Of a stretch of 64,000 nt of DNA, positions 1 through 12,528 are shown piece after piece. The stretch lies in NCBI GenBank assembly GCA_005784505.1, contig VCAZ01000008.1:10161263-10225262 (forward strand). The letters are read 5' to 3'. The DNA is from Bagarius yarrelli (lineage: Eukaryota > Chordata > Actinopteri > Siluriformes > Sisoridae). A program made the translations under genes and the position numbers. Each line of letters opens with the position of its first letter. Within the stretch, counting starts at the first letter, position 1. The notes beneath the pieces were generated by a model that had not been told where the DNA came from, did no database searches, and saw only the letters and a program-made list of their open reading frames with translations.

Positions 1-290
1 TACTTACTCACTCACACAAAGACACTGGCATGTCTCCCTCACACACTCACTATCTCACTCACTTACACTGAGACACCGACACGTCTCTCTTATACACACA
101 CTTACTCACCTACTCACTCACTCACACTGAGATAATAACACGTCTCCCACACACTCACTCATTCACCCACTCACTGACATACCTCTCACTCACTCACACA
201 GAGAAACTGACATGTCTCCCTCACACACTCACTATCTCACTCACTCACACTGAGACACCGACACGTCTCTCTCACACAAAAACGTTGAAT
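1..290. repeat. minisatellite, CACTCACACTGAGACACC type
   Basis: Imperfect tandem copies of about 60 bases contain ACTCACACTGAGACACCGAC and CACGTCTCTC, at least four across the segment. The array runs off the left end of the window, so its full size is unknown. Confidence 0.8.
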
Positions 291-362
291 AATCAGATGA
301 ATGTAACACAATGGCAAATGCTTGTTTCTTTTGGGATAAGGACCTCACTGGCAACAAACACG

Positions 363-410
<48 letters not shown>

Positions 411-1150
411 ATCACTCTTGGCTGAAAAGAAAGTGACAATGTGGGCGTATGTCTGATTAAATGTTCTAATTAATTTGTTCATTGTCTAAAATTTTACTTT
501 AAGCTACAGACAAAATCAGGGACATTTATTTAAAATTAATCACAATTTATTTAAATAGATAATTTAGAAACTTCCTAAATATAAAAAACATCCGTGCCTG
601 CAGGTTACTTAAACGTATTTATTCCAAATAAAATACATGAAATTAAATCAAAATCAATTAAAAGAAATCTATCAAACAGCTTTACTATAAATATAATTCT
701 GTAATGAAATCTCTTAAAAGCTCAAACCCTGTTGTTTTCCATCATTTCCTCCGTAAAATAGTTTAAAATCAAATTGAAAAGGCTTAAAATATCTTTTAAA
801 TTAGCACCTAATGTCTTTTATTCTCATTAATTTGGGAAACTGACAGGTTCACCATGCAGCCTGTTGATTAATAATAATATAAATCCTCAGAAAGACATAA
901 ATTACGGCAGAGGTTTAAATCCGGCCAAACAGCTGAGCTCATAAGCGCCGCAATAGAAACCACCGCATTAATATCCCACTCGGTCCAAAACTGCATCTGG
1001 AAAACTCTCATTCTGTATAATGGAGGATTGGAAAGGGTTCTGAGCAGATGTTAGTTTAGCACAGCTTTAACTTTAATGCTCTCGGTTTCCGTCCGATATG
1101 TAGCTCATTTCCGCCACTGAAAACAACATATAAAAACATCATTACAACTT
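291..1150. other. AT-rich non-coding stretch with (TG)n
   Basis: A (TG)n tract lies at about 365-409. The rest is AT-rich, with no credible ORF. A higher-complexity block at about 900-1110 (includes AAACAGCTGAGCTCATAAGC) differs from its surroundings and could be conserved non-coding DNA; nothing more can be said. Confidence 0.5.
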
Positions 1151-1151
1151 T

Positions 1152-1152
<1 letters not shown>

Positions 1153-1232
<80 letters not shown>

Positions 1233-1394
1233 CATACATACATACCATCATCTAATCTATCTATCTATCTATCTAGCTCTATCTATCTATCTACTATCTA
1301 TCTATCTATCTATCTATATCTATATCATATCTATCTATCTATCATCCATCATCTATCGATATCTATCTATCTATCCATACTATCTACATCTATC

Positions 1395-1428
<34 letters not shown>

Positions 1429-1464
1429 CATACATACATACATCTATCACCAATCTATCGACTC

Positions 1465-1550
<86 letters not shown>

Positions 1551-1552
1551 AC

Positions 1553-1621
<69 letters not shown>

Positions 1622-1669
1622 GATCTATCTAGATCTTATCTATACATCCATCATACATCCATCCAATAC

Positions 1670-1716
<47 letters not shown>

Positions 1717-1789
1717 CTATCTATCTCTCTGCTATCTATCTATCTATCTACATACATACATACCTATCTAACATCCACAATAGCTATCA

Positions 1790-1829
<40 letters not shown>

Positions 1830-1854
1830 CATACATACATACATCCACCAATAC

Positions 1855-1935
<81 letters not shown>

Positions 1936-1940
1936 CATTG

Positions 1941-1978
<38 letters not shown>

Positions 1979-1986
1979 GATATCCG

Positions 1987-2021
<35 letters not shown>

Positions 2022-2071
2022 CGATCTATCTATCTATCTATCCATCTATCTATCCATACTATCCATCCATC

Positions 2072-2152
<81 letters not shown>

Positions 2153-2205
2153 CATCTATCTATCTATCTATCTATCTATCTATACTATCATCTATCTATC
2201 AACTA

Positions 2206-2236
<31 letters not shown>

Positions 2237-2256
2237 ATCTATCTATCTATCTATCG

Positions 2257-2339
<83 letters not shown>

Positions 2340-2367
2340 CTATCTATCATATCTATCTATCTATCTC
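1153..2367. repeat. 1.2 kb (TATC)n microsatellite
   Basis: This is almost pure TATC/CTAT with scattered CATA and CATC variants and single-base slips. A 205-codon open frame across it (Ile/Tyr/Leu/Ser only) is a by-product of the repeat. Confidence 0.98.
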
Positions 2368-2494
2368 ATGTCCATCCGAAGTCGGAATTGCGAGTTATAA
2401 ACTAAATTACTGTGTATAAGATTTCGACTTTCATTAGAATGTCAAAGACGTGTTCACGGACAGTGGACGTGATTTTGCCAGGTAGGATGTGATC

Positions 2495-3520
2495 CTTGGG
2501 TTAAACATCCTTAGTAAATCCTGGATCAACATTTTAATCAACCAATCATAACCATCTGATGTCATCAGTGCGTGTCGACCAAAACCCGCCCCCAATCCAT
2601 TTTGGAATCTTTTTTCCTTATAAACCAAAAATGTAATAATAAAAATCTATTTATTAAACAAAAAAAAAACATGAAATAATTAAATTACATAATACGTTAG
2701 TACATGCTGTACAGAACAATTATATTCATTGTGAAATATAATATTATAAATGTATTTATTAAATAAAAAACACTAAATACTTAAATAAATTACATGCTGT
2801 ACTGAACAATTGTATATAACATGTGTGTGCAGTAGATTTACTGTGTGAACATTTCCCTCACCTCCAGGACCAATAATAGATGTGTGTGTGTGTGTGTGTG
2901 TGGTGTGTGGGGTGTGTGTGTGTGCAGTAAAATGTGTTTAGGTGTGTGTGCATAAATAAAAGCACATTTTTTCATATTTCTGGTTATAAAATTATATCTT
3001 GTGATTGTTAAATGCTAAAAGGTTGTAATTGAATGTAATAATGTTAAAGCCTGTTTTAGAGTTAGAATGTTGCTCTATTGCGGTTCTACGGGTTCTCCGT
3101 TTCAGAACATTTTACACTCAATTGTTCATTAGTGATTGTTTATGATTCACTGTAAATAAATTCTTTAATGTTTTATTTCGGATCATTAGAATCGATACAG
3201 TCCAGATTCACTTTTTCCTGATTATTTATTAATTATTTTAATATTATTTATAGTCTAATTTCATGTTGTGATTTAATGTTAATCTAAAAATCATCAGAAT
3301 CAATAAATTATTCCAGAATCGATTAATTTTAGTCTTAGTTAATAAGATATTTATCAGCATTTACTTACGTAAAGTTTTTTAGTTTGTTTGTGGATTAAAA
3401 AAATAGAAAAGGTTGAAAAATGGATTTTGCTGGGTTTAGTCGGCGCACACTGATGACATCAGATGGTTATGATTGGTTGACTGAAATATTGATTTAGGAT
3501 CAACAAAGAATCTAAATCCT
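2495..3520. repeat. long inverted repeat pair (arms 2495-2606 and 3415-3520)
   Basis: The left arm, read in reverse complement, matches the right arm for about 100 bases. This includes an identical 33-base core (2538-2570 against 3448-3480) centred on CTGATGACATCAGATGG. The AT-rich spacer of 0.8 kb contains a GT tract at 2880-2925. It could be the ends of a non-autonomous DNA element or two opposed copies of one repeat. Confidence 0.75.
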
Positions 3521-3529
3521 CTAAAAATG

Positions 3530-4160
3530 GAAAAGATTATAGAGGATTCTTTTTTGTGTGGTTTTACTAATAGAGAATTTTTATCGCAATATAAAGCTTC
3601 GTTTCCCGACACTTGAGAAAACATTATGCTGAAATCAGGTTTGGCTTTATAAACCAGCAGCTACAGACATCGGCACAACAATATGGCTTCCGCTGGACGC
3701 ACCAGAAACATGATTGTCCAGTGTGTGTTATAATCTCACAATTCTAAAAAAAAACGTTCGAATTAAGAGTTTGTATCGTGCAATTCTTTAAAAAAAATCA
3801 GAATAGTGAGATAAGAAATTGCATTTTTTAGTGGCGGAAACAGGCTTCCATACAATCCAGATGTTCCTCACAGTGGAAACGATTTACCTGAGCTGTCGCG
3901 GCTTCAATGTTGAAGATTTGAACAAAAGCATGAAAGCGGCTTTACTGTAAACGAACCAGCCGAACACACACACCATGAGGGAGAGTCAACAATAACGGCG
4001 CATTATTGATTCCGGCAACTACTTTTGCTTTTTATTTGTTAATTTTATAGTGTTATATTAGTAATAATACCGATTTATTTTATTAATCAAACACACAAAC
4101 ACACACACATACATGCACACAGCCTGAAAACAAAATAACAATTTAGACAAACCAGATAAT
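3530..4160. other. AT-rich non-coding stretch
   Basis: No ORF or repeat family recognised. There are several poly-A runs and a short CA tract near 4090-4110. Confidence 0.5.
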
Positions 4161-4164
4161 GTAG

Positions 4165-4460
4165 GTCCATCCGTTGTCTATAGCCGCTTTTTCCTAATCA
4201 GGGTCACAGGGATCTGCTGGAGCCTGCAGAAGAATGCAGGTATGCATTCATACACACACAAATCCACTTTATACTGCAGCGGCCTGCTGTACTATTTGTG
4301 ACTGATGTCTCGTCTAATCCAATCCATCCATCCGTCCCTCTTATTCCTAATCAGGGTCACGGGTATCTGCTGGAGTCTATCCCAGCTGTCATTAGATGAA
4401 AGGCAGGGATCACCCTGGACAGGTTGCTAGTCCATCGCAGGGCCACGTACAGACAAACAA

Positions 4461-4494
<34 letters not shown>

Positions 4495-4655
4495 CTATTA
4501 TTAGAATTACCAATCAATCTAACATACATGTTTTTGGACTGTGGGAGGAAACCAGAGAACCCTACAAACATACAAACTCCACACAGAAAGACCCTACCGG
4601 TGGACCTTCTTATTGTGAGGCAACAGTGTTTAACATGAAGCCACCCTGCTGCCCC
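4165..4655 (-). mobile_element. tRNA-derived SINE family B, one fragment plus one longer copy
   Basis: 4165-4272 and 4310-4655 both carry the family's 3' part (TAATCAGGGTCACGGG, TCTGCTGGAG). The second continues through a (CA)n tract, TTTTTGGACTGTGGGAGGAA and AACTCCACACAGAAAGACC to the reversed tRNA-like head near GTGAGGCAACAGTG. Family B elements elsewhere in the window show the same order. Confidence 0.8.
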
Positions 4656-4656
4656 C

Positions 4657-4689
4657 AATCCAATCCAATCCAATCCAATCCAATCCAAT
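4657..4689. repeat. (CCAAT)n pentanucleotide repeat
   Basis: About seven tandem CCAAT units directly follow the SINE B head. This is a simple repeat at the element end rather than a CCAAT-box promoter. Confidence 0.85.
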
Positions 4690-4825
4690 TCGAGAATTTA
4701 TTTCCTAATCTATACCTAACTTCTCCGTCTAAATTTTCAATTGGGGTTTTTTGTTTGCTTTGGTATTTTGTTTTATAAATCTTTGTAGTGTATTTAGTTT
4801 GTTATTTTTTTGGCATAGTCTTTTG

Positions 4826-4962
4826 GGGAAGTGCAGTGGTTAGTGTTGAACCCGGGTCCGATTCCCAGCACTATCAAGCCACCACTGCTGGGCCCCTGAG
4901 CAAGGCCCCTAACCCCCAGTTGCTCAGTCGTTCTGGATAAGGGCGTCTGCCAAATGCAAATG
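4826..4962 (+). mobile_element. SINE family A copy
   Basis: A tRNA-derived head (AGTGCAGTGGTTAG, then TCCGATTCCCAGCAC as the B box) is followed by the body CCACTGCTGGGCCCCTGAGC and the tail GGATAAGGGCGTCTGCCAAA. This is the common teleost SINE of this window; the direction is set by the head-to-tail order. Confidence 0.85.
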
Positions 4963-6131
4963 TTTTTAAATTGTTTATTTTGTTTTTCTAGATTTGTGAT
5001 TTTGTTTTTTGGTTTGTTAATTTGTCGTTTTTGTTATTTTGTTTTGTACTTTTAGGCCACCGTAATTTTCTCTAGCATTTATCCTGCATAGAGTCTTAAG
5101 AAACCTGAAATAGATGTCAAAATAAATAAATAAAAAACCTCTGTGAGACTTTATTACTGTTGTTAGTCCAAGAAAATTAGTTTTAAATGAACAATTTATG
5201 CTACTAAATTATTCTGGTTTTAAACCTTATTGATTTGTTTTTTTGTTTTTTTGCTGATGAAAGAAAAACAAAAGTTCTCGATGGAGCATTCCGACTTTCG
5301 AAGCCTGCTGAGAAACAACACACATGCTCATAATCTATAGCGCGCTCTGCACTCGTTCATCTTCCACCACTGACATATCGTAACACTCAAAGTGCCTCGA
5401 GGGAGGTGTGTGTGTGTGTCTGTGTGTGTGTGTGTGTGTGTGTGCCCATATGCTTTAGTAAAGGAGTGCAGGTCAGGAGGGGTTTCTTTTTCTGTCGAGT
5501 CTGCAGGCTCTAAGCTTCACTCCAGTGAGGGAGGAAGTAAAATAGGATCGCCCCAGGCCATATGGCTTTCCTCTTTCTGCCCTCTCGGAGAGACACGTCT
5601 ACACCGGACAGATCATTGCAGCAACATGTAATTAAGTAACACTAAATTATTTGCCTAAACACTTAAAATCAGCCAATTACATCTTTTCTTACTCTGATGA
5701 AAGTGTAATCTTCTCTATTTAAGCTCATAGATACCCCTGTTTGATTAGAGTTGCTGCTTTGATTGACAGGACAGAGTCCATATGCCCCGCCTAATTAGAG
5801 AGCACATCCTGTATATAAAAGAGAAAAAAAGAAATATGCAGAGAAATGAAAGAGCCAGTGATTGTGGCTTTCATACTGGAGATAAATATGTGTGAGTCAA
5901 ACAAAGCATGCACTCTAAAGAAGAAGAGACAAAGGGTGGGGTAAAATAAGGGGCAGTTTTTCCTTTTCTCTCAAAGGGGTTTTGGTCATGTTCCCCCTCT
6001 CAGTGGGAGACAAGGATTTAGGGGAATACAGGGGGAAAGAAAAAGGAGTGAGTGAATAATGTACATGCATCCCTACTCAGCATGGCTGAGTTCACTTTAG
6101 CAAGGGCAAGGTAGGCCTCAGTGAAATGACA

Positions 6132-6180
<49 letters not shown>

Positions 6181-6305
6181 ACCATTCCCCACTGCAGCTA
6201 CCCCTTATTACCCCAAACCCCCAATAGAAAGCCAAGGGCAAGAAAGAGGGAAGCCAGGGGAAAAGTGCACACTTAGTAGCTTTCAGGATCAAGGCTTGCA
6301 GGGCT
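4963..6305. other. non-coding stretch with microsatellites
   Basis: Contains (TG)n at about 5407-5444 and (CA)n at about 6133-6176. A unique block at 5690-6110 has no coding signal. ORFs here cross the dinucleotide repeats and are not credible. Confidence 0.5.
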
Positions 6306-6847
6306 CACACCCTTAATGACTGACAGATACAAAGGCCACACCCCCTTAATGACTGACAGATACAGAGGCCACACCCCTTAATGACTGACAGATATAGAGG
6401 CCATACCCCCTCACATGAGATTGAAAAACACAGAGGCCATGCCCCCTTTAATGAGACTGACAGATATAAAGACCACGTGCCCGCTAATGAGATTGACAGG
6501 TACAGAGGCCACACCCCCTTTAAAAAGACTTACATTTACAGAGGCCCCCCCCCCTTTAAAAAGACTTACATTTACAGAGGCCACACCCCCTTAAATGAGA
6601 CTTACAGATACAAAGGCCACACCCCCTCTGATGAGACTTACGAATACAGAGGTCACACCCCCTTTAATGAGAGTGACAGATACAGAGGCCACACCCCCTT
6701 TAATGAGAGTGACAAATACAGAGGCCACACCCCTTTCATAAGACTGGCAGATACAGAGACCACACCCCCTTTAATAAAACTGACAGATACAGAGACCACT
6801 CCCCTTTAATAAGACTGACAGATACAGAGGCCACACCCCCTTCACTA
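6306..6847. repeat. 33-36 bp minisatellite, about 15 copies
   Basis: Tandem units are built on GACAGATACAGAGGCCACAC and CCCCTTTAATGA. The early units are near 33 bases and later ones 36, which keeps a 142-codon frame open on the + strand (DRYRGHTPFNE repeats) and another on the - strand. No start context, homologue or flanking gene supports translation. Confidence 0.92.
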
Positions 6848-6949
6848 GAAATAAAAGCTTGTAAAAATTGGTCACAGTTTTTAGTCAGTAACTTTTTACA
6901 TCTTAATGCTAAGCTGAGTATTAATAGTTCTGAGTATGCCACACACACA

Positions 6950-6984
<35 letters not shown>

Positions 6985-7139
6985 GTATAAACAGTAGACC
7001 ACTTATTTAAAGCTCTGTGTTCTTAGAGATTGATGTTGTTGGAGCAGCAGTGTGATGCGAGCTCCAGCATGCACACATAAACACTGTCTCTAACTAGCTA
7101 TCACCCACTACTCCTGCTCTTCTCTCTGACACACTCCCT

Positions 7140-7182
<43 letters not shown>

Positions 7183-7977
7183 TCATCCTCACCAGATTGC
7201 TGAGAAGATAAATATTCCTCTGTGTTAAACTGCTCTGTACTGCCCAAGAACAACTCCACTTGTAATGATGGATGTTCTTCCGATACGCTGAATAAATCCA
7301 CACAAACATGCAGGAGATAAAACAGCTGCGCAGACGGGCCGGGACACGTCCTTCTACTGTCTCCTTCACCTTTATCAGATCTGACTCAGGACAACAGAAG
7401 GGTGGTGGCATAGACCGTGTGTCTTTGTATTTTTATGGGGACATGTCTGAGTGGTTATATGTGGTTATATGTGTGTGTGTCCTGTCCTGTCCTGTCCTGC
7501 TGCTTGAGGCTAGTGGGACTCCTGACAGCACGTATGTCCCACTGCGTCCTCGTTCAGTCTCGTCTTTATTATTCCTGTAAATCTGGCCTAAAGGAGGAGC
7601 AGCTAGGAGTCAGGCTGCTTTAGGGAGGTGATTACTCTTATACCGTGTGTGTGTGTGTGTGTGTGTGGCTGCAGATAAAGTAGTTAAAAGGACACATGTG
7701 GTGCACTGTTTTACACACAGTCTTTAGATTATTGTACAGTTTCTTTTTGATGAACTGTATTAAAGTTAAATAATTAAAAAAGTAAGTAAACATGTAAAGT
7801 GTTGAATCATTTTTAGCTGATAATTAAAATTTAATTTTACATTTAAACACATTTTTAAAAATTATTACATTGAAATCATATGAGAAAAAAATACGTTTAA
7901 GTTTTTTATTAATGCATTAAAATAGATTTTGATATTAAATTAACATTTCTGATATTTTGGTAGATTGTATTTATCCA
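6848..7977. other. non-coding stretch with CA/TG tracts
   Basis: (CA)n at 6941-6984 and 7143-7180, (TG)n at 7646-7668, and a short CCTGT repeat near 7482-7500. AT-rich from 7700. No gene seen. Confidence 0.5.
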
Positions 7978-8042
7978 TCAGAGCAGCTGAGAGTTAAGGG
8001 CCTTGCTCAGGGGCCCCGCAGTTGCTGCTTGGTGCAAGTGGG
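7978..8042 (-). mobile_element. SINE family A fragment
   Basis: Only the middle part remains (TTAAGGGCCTTGCTCAGGGG), with both ends lost. Confidence 0.6.
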
Positions 8043-8268
8043 AAATAAAACTGCAAAGACCACAAAAGGAGGTAAAGCAACAATGTTCAGGTTTTAAACA
8101 CAGTCTCCCACTTCAAACATAGATCAAAGCCATATCTCTTTATCCAGGAATACACATAATATATCCCATAATACTATGCTCCAGTATATCTGATTAAATG
8201 CACATTTTAAGCTAGTGTTGCTATTATTATGAACAGCAGCTACGCTAATGTCTCTCCACCTGTTTCCA

Positions 8269-8530
8269 GAGGTATCCAGAGATTGTGCCAGCATTGGTAG
8301 ATCTTCAGTGCGAAGAGGCAAGAACCCTGTGAAGTTCCTGAGGCTTCCAGGGATTGTGCCAGCACTGATAGATCTTCAGTGAGAAAAGGCAAGAACCCCT
8401 TGAAGATCCTAAGGTATGCAGAGATTGTGCTAGCACTGGTAGATCTTTATTGAGAAGAGGCAAGAACCCGACGAGAATTCGGAAGTATCCAGAGATTTTG
8501 CCAGCACTGGTAGATCTTCAGTGAGAAAAG
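8269..8530. repeat. about 71-bp minisatellite, 3.5 copies
   Basis: Units contain CCAGAGATTGTGCCAGCAC, GGTAGATCTTCAGTG and GGCAAGAACCC in the same order, diverged from each other by several substitutions. Confidence 0.9.
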
Positions 8531-8664
8531 ACTGTTCTTCTGTATTCTTACCTATGTTCTGTAAAGCTGAGATTCTGCTCCAATATGCAAATTTTTAAAA
8601 ATTGTCTTATAGAAGACCTACATATAGACAGAGAAAAGTTCTCGAGCTGGGAATTAAACTCAGG

Positions 8665-8800
8665 ATGCCCAGATCCAGGGGGTGCCCCTATTAATGGGAG
8701 TTGGGGGCATTGGTGGGTTAGGACAATTCTAAAGAGTCCCACACACTTTGAGATCTGTTTTATTAGTAGTAACAGTACCAATCAGTCATGTGATAGTAAG
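8665..8800 (-). repeat. dispersed repeat family C copy
   Basis: In reverse complement it shares TACTAATAAAACAGATCTC and GGGGGC-rich flanks with copies at 21268-21440 and 47463-47645. Class unknown. Confidence 0.6.
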
Positions 8801-9800
8801 TTTGGTGTGGAACAGGTATAATAAAGGGCCCAACTTCGGATTCTTTCACTCCTATTGCTCCAGGTGAGCTCTTAAGTTTGCTCAGCACCATTTTTATATT
8901 AACACTGTGCATTCATTTAATTTGATTAAAACAGTGTCATCCTGGACTACAACGTCGGAGTTATGTGCCTGATTAAAACCATCCCATTATTAAAACTGTA
9001 GAATAACAGAAGTATTGTGTGTTCCTGTTAAAACATGTAGAGTGACTAAAATAAGACTTATAACACAGTAAAGTAACGTTGACATGCGACACTTGACTGT
9101 TTTTGCTTTTATTTTCATCGTCTCGCTTAGAACCTGTTTCTCTCAAAATTTCCATCTTGAAAGTCATGCCGACTTTAGGTAATTGTAACAACTCAGTCTT
9201 CTCACCACCAGATGTCACTGTCACCGAAATACTAACCCCCACCTTTCATTTCCGGTGTCACTTCTGGTACTGCTTCTGGTGGAAAGCGGTGATTAGTGGT
9301 TAAGGTGTTGGACTGATACCAGAAAGACTGGTCGCTAAGACTCACACATTGCAAAGTATTGTTTGCTATGAGACATACTAAGCGTTCTTTCATGCTGTTT
9401 GCCTGCTAGTTTTTGCCCCCTGCCTGTTTCTTGACTCTTCTTTGCCTACAGTTTTGGATTTGTTTGCTTGGTTCCTTGTCGATTGTCGTGTACTGACTTT
9501 TGCCCATTTTTTGACTACGCTATTAAACTGCCCTGCTTTTACCTGGTATTTAAAGCTTTCACCTGCATGATGGATCCTGTCAAGCCCTCGTCATTGCAAT
9601 AATCATAATTTTCGTTATCGACAAGGTATAAAAATAGATTTTAAAAACAGCTTGAAATCATCATTCATATGGTCTCAACATCTGTATCTTTTCATCACAT
9701 TTCGATCCGGTTATTAGCCTATAGCGGTTCGTTAGCCGTAATCATCCCTCTTTATATAACATAACTAATTACATATACTATGTAATATACTACATATACT
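8801..9800. other. non-coding stretch with SINE A head fragment
   Basis: 9280-9330 holds a SINE A-like head (GATTAGTGGTTAAGGTGTTG) without a recognisable body. The rest shows no repeat or gene that I recognise. Confidence 0.45.
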
Positions 9801-9803
9801 ACT

Positions 9804-9988
9804 AGAGAAGTGGTAGCACAGTTGTTGAAGTACTAATTTGAAGACCGTTTGATTCCCAGCACCACCAAGCTACCACTGCTGGGTCCCTGAGCAAGGCCCT
9901 TAAGCCCTAATCGCTCAATTATATAACAGACGATACAGTACGTCACTCTGGATAAAGGCGTCTGCCAAATGCCACAAATGTAAACATG
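9804..9988 (+). mobile_element. SINE family A copy
   Basis: Complete head to tail: GAAGTGGTAGCACAG, TTGATTCCCAGCACCACCAA, CCTGAGCAAGGCCCTTAA, CTCTGGATAAAGGCGTCTGC, then an AAATGTAAA end. Confidence 0.9.
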
Positions 9989-10119
9989 CTATTTAATTTT
10001 ATTATTATTATTAGTTAGTCATGAGTAATTAATTAAAAAAAGCTGGATGTTTTTAAAAGTTTTCTCTTGGACTTTCTTCAAATATTTGTCATTTTGAATC
10101 CCACAGACTTTTAATGATA

Positions 10120-10560
10120 AAACACACTTCCTGCTTGTCGAATGCAGTTTATTTAATGGCGTCTGTGTGAGTGCAGCACTGCCAGAGATAAAGGGAGAAA
10201 GACCGGAGACGAAGGAGGTCATCACAGCCATAATAACCAGGCTGCATGGCATGTAACCTGGATAAATGAGAGAGAGCGAGAGAGAGAGAGAGGGAAGAAA
10301 AAAAATCTGGTCACAATTTGCAGGAGGCGAGGCAGACAGCTAATTAACCCCGCCTTTTCCCTGACATGTCCTACACGGCCTCCGGAGTCCCTAACAAGAG
10401 GAAATAGTCCTCTTCGCTCCATTAGACTACAGAGACTGAATATGGTTTTTCCAATTAGGTTAAAAATACACCCAGAAGCTATTTGCAGAAAGAAAAAACA
10501 GATGTCTGACTGAAAGACGCGCTTCACAAATCAACTTCGAAACCAGATTTAACTCTGGAT
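10120..10560. other. unique higher-complexity block, possible conserved non-coding element
   Basis: About 440 bases lack simple repeats except a short GA run at 10268-10292. They include CAGACAGCTAATTAACCCC (homeodomain-type TAATTA core) and CCAATTAGGTTAAAAA. Overlapping ORFs on the - strand have no recognisable domain. Conservation is suspected from composition only. Confidence 0.3.
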
Positions 10561-10599
10561 TAGTTTTATTTCACGACCACAATGTCATAGTTTTGTAGC

Positions 10600-10990
10600 G
10601 TGACTCCTTTCCGTATCGATCGGAAGTATTGATGCGCCGTCGCAGCAGCAGCAGGATGAGTCGATACACAGGAAGGAATGGAAGCGATTCTTAAAAAAAA
10701 AAGAGAAGGCAGCAGAAATGGTTTACGGAGTGTGTGGCGTGTTGTTAATGTTTAATGCACGCTCCATGTCTGTAGGCTGACAGCCAGCGTGCTCGAGGGT
10801 CCCACACTGCCCGAGATACAGCCTCCTCATTACCAAGCCAGGAATTAACCTGTGACCCCAACACCAGATGGCTGATGTTTTTATTATTTTTTTTTGCTAA
10901 AAAAAAAAGGAAAAAGGGATTTAACACCACCGGGCAAAACACAGGAAACCCAGAGGCGAAAACGCTGCCACCGGGCCCCTTCAGCTGAAT
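10600..10990. other. unique higher-complexity block
   Basis: Contains a short CAG run (10641-10653) and a unique GC-richer stretch (10740-10880) ending in an A tract at about 10900-10910. No gene or repeat recognised. Confidence 0.3.
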
Positions 10991-11230
10991 CTCCAGTGTG
11001 TAAAAAACCTCACAGGAGTTAGATTTGAGTCAAGAAAAAGCAAATGATTAATTTTTTTGATTAAATTCACACCAAATATGATTTAGTTTCCTGTTTGAGT
11101 CGATTCATGTTTGATTAACGGATCTTTATTTAGTCAATTCTTTTTTTACTTTTTGACTGAACAAACATCATTAAATGCCAGATATTTTTAAATCCCTCTT
11201 CACTGGGATCTTTAAACACTATCCATTTAT

Positions 11231-11400
11231 TTATATTTACATTTCTGCCATTGGATAGTCACCTTTAACCAGAGCAACTTACAATTATCAGTTAAAGATT
11301 AAGGGCCTGGCCCAAGCTGGTGGTGGCAGCTTGGTGGTGCCAGTAGATAGAACTCACTAGCAGCAGTCCAAAACCTTAACCAATGAGCTGCCACTTTCCC
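11231..11400 (-). mobile_element. SINE family A copy (diverged)
   Basis: Reversed tail (TTACATTTCTGCCATTGGAT), middle (TTAAGGGCCTGGCCCAAGC) and head (CCTTAACCAATGAGCTGCCA). More diverged than most copies in the window. Confidence 0.75.
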
Positions 11401-11491
11401 TTTATCTATCTATCTATTTATATTCTGTACCGTTTTATTTTTCGTAAAGCCCTGGAAAGAGTTGGAGACAATCCAAAGGGATTTATGATTT

Positions 11492-11639
11492 ATGGTTAAG
11501 GTGTTCGATTCCCAACACCACCCAGTTGCCACCGCTGGACCTCTGAACAAGGGCCTTAACCCCCAATTTATCAGTTGTGTAAAAGAGATGAATGTAAGTT
11601 GCTCTGGAGAAGGATGTCTACCAAATGCTATAAATGTAA
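11492..11639 (+). mobile_element. SINE family A copy, head truncated
   Basis: Starts inside the head (ATGGTTAAGGTGTTCGATTC; the region between the A and B boxes is deleted) and runs to CCAAATGCTATAAATGTAA. Confidence 0.8.
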
Positions 11640-11745
11640 GTCAAGTCAAGTCAAGTCACCTTTATTTATTTAGCACTTTTAAAAATCAGGATTGTTTCAA
11701 AGCAGCTTTACAGAAATACTTTAGAAACGACATTATTAAACATTC
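11640..11745 (-). repeat. dispersed teleost repeat (AAAGCAGCTTTACAG type)
   Basis: CAAGTCAAGTCAAGTCACCT leads into TTTATTTATTTAGCACTTTT and TTTCAAAGCAGCTTTACAGA. This is the reverse of the motif order at 33480-33690 (TAAAGTTGCTTTGAGAC, AAAAGCGCTATAGAAATAAA). It is probably the 3' end of an interspersed element. Confidence 0.6.
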
Positions 11746-11774
11746 ACAATTACTTTTATGTCAAATCAATTTTA

Positions 11775-12062
11775 CCCATTAAAATGAACTAAAATGCCAT
11801 TAATCTGTTCCGGGTCCCCCCCCCCAAAAAACACCACAAGTTTTGTTTTTTTGATAAGAAAAATAAACTTCTAAATAATAAATATTATTATTTAAAAAAA
11901 ACTATCCAATAGGATGTAGTGCAATAAACTTTATTAAGTATAATGTACAGGATTTACCTTGGAGATCAGACGACTCCACTTGCTAACGCACATGTCTGAG
12001 ACGATTCATATCTTGAAAGACTCGTTGCTTGGGACACTCATAAGTCAAAGTACCCCTGTATA
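11775..12062 (-). mobile_element. MITE-like element, copy 1
   Basis: The reverse complement matches 61787-62290 in order, including GAGATCAGACGACTCCACTT and the nearby AATGTACAG and GCCATTAAT segments, and the end GACACTCATAAGTC. It is shorter than the other copy and its middle is partly missing. Confidence 0.8.
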
Positions 12063-12470
12063 TTACAAGTTTTTAAAAAAGCCCAATTTTATTTTAGGTT
12101 TTAGATCCATTGTGATGATTTTGTGGTGAGAGAAACAACACAGGGAGGTGCATGAGCCGTGTCATAGAGCTCCACACACTCCTCCCGTCCCCCGGCCCCT
12201 CCTGTTCTTCCACAACCGAGGCAAAACAATAACACGACAAAAGAGCCAAACCCTCACTGCCTATTTCTATCCCTGGCTGGAGCCCGGAATGTATTTCATC
12301 ACAGCTTTTAAACATTACTCCTCGCAGCTTAGGTGTTACACACTACAGGCAAGTCATCTGTTTTATTTAAAGCACTGCTGTGTTACGCCTTTGTTTCTAA
12401 AACAGACATGTCCAAAAATTCCGAAAGATCATCTGTATCCTTTACAGAGACAAACCCACATAAGGTTTTA

Positions 12471-12528
<58 letters not shown>

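Noticed and set aside
1620..2237. 205-codon open frame on the + strand
   Set aside because: It is a direct translation of the TATC microsatellite (Ile/Tyr/Leu/Ser repeats) with no unique sequence.
4657..4689. CCAAT-box promoter cluster
   Set aside because: A tandem pentanucleotide repeat at a SINE end with no downstream gene.
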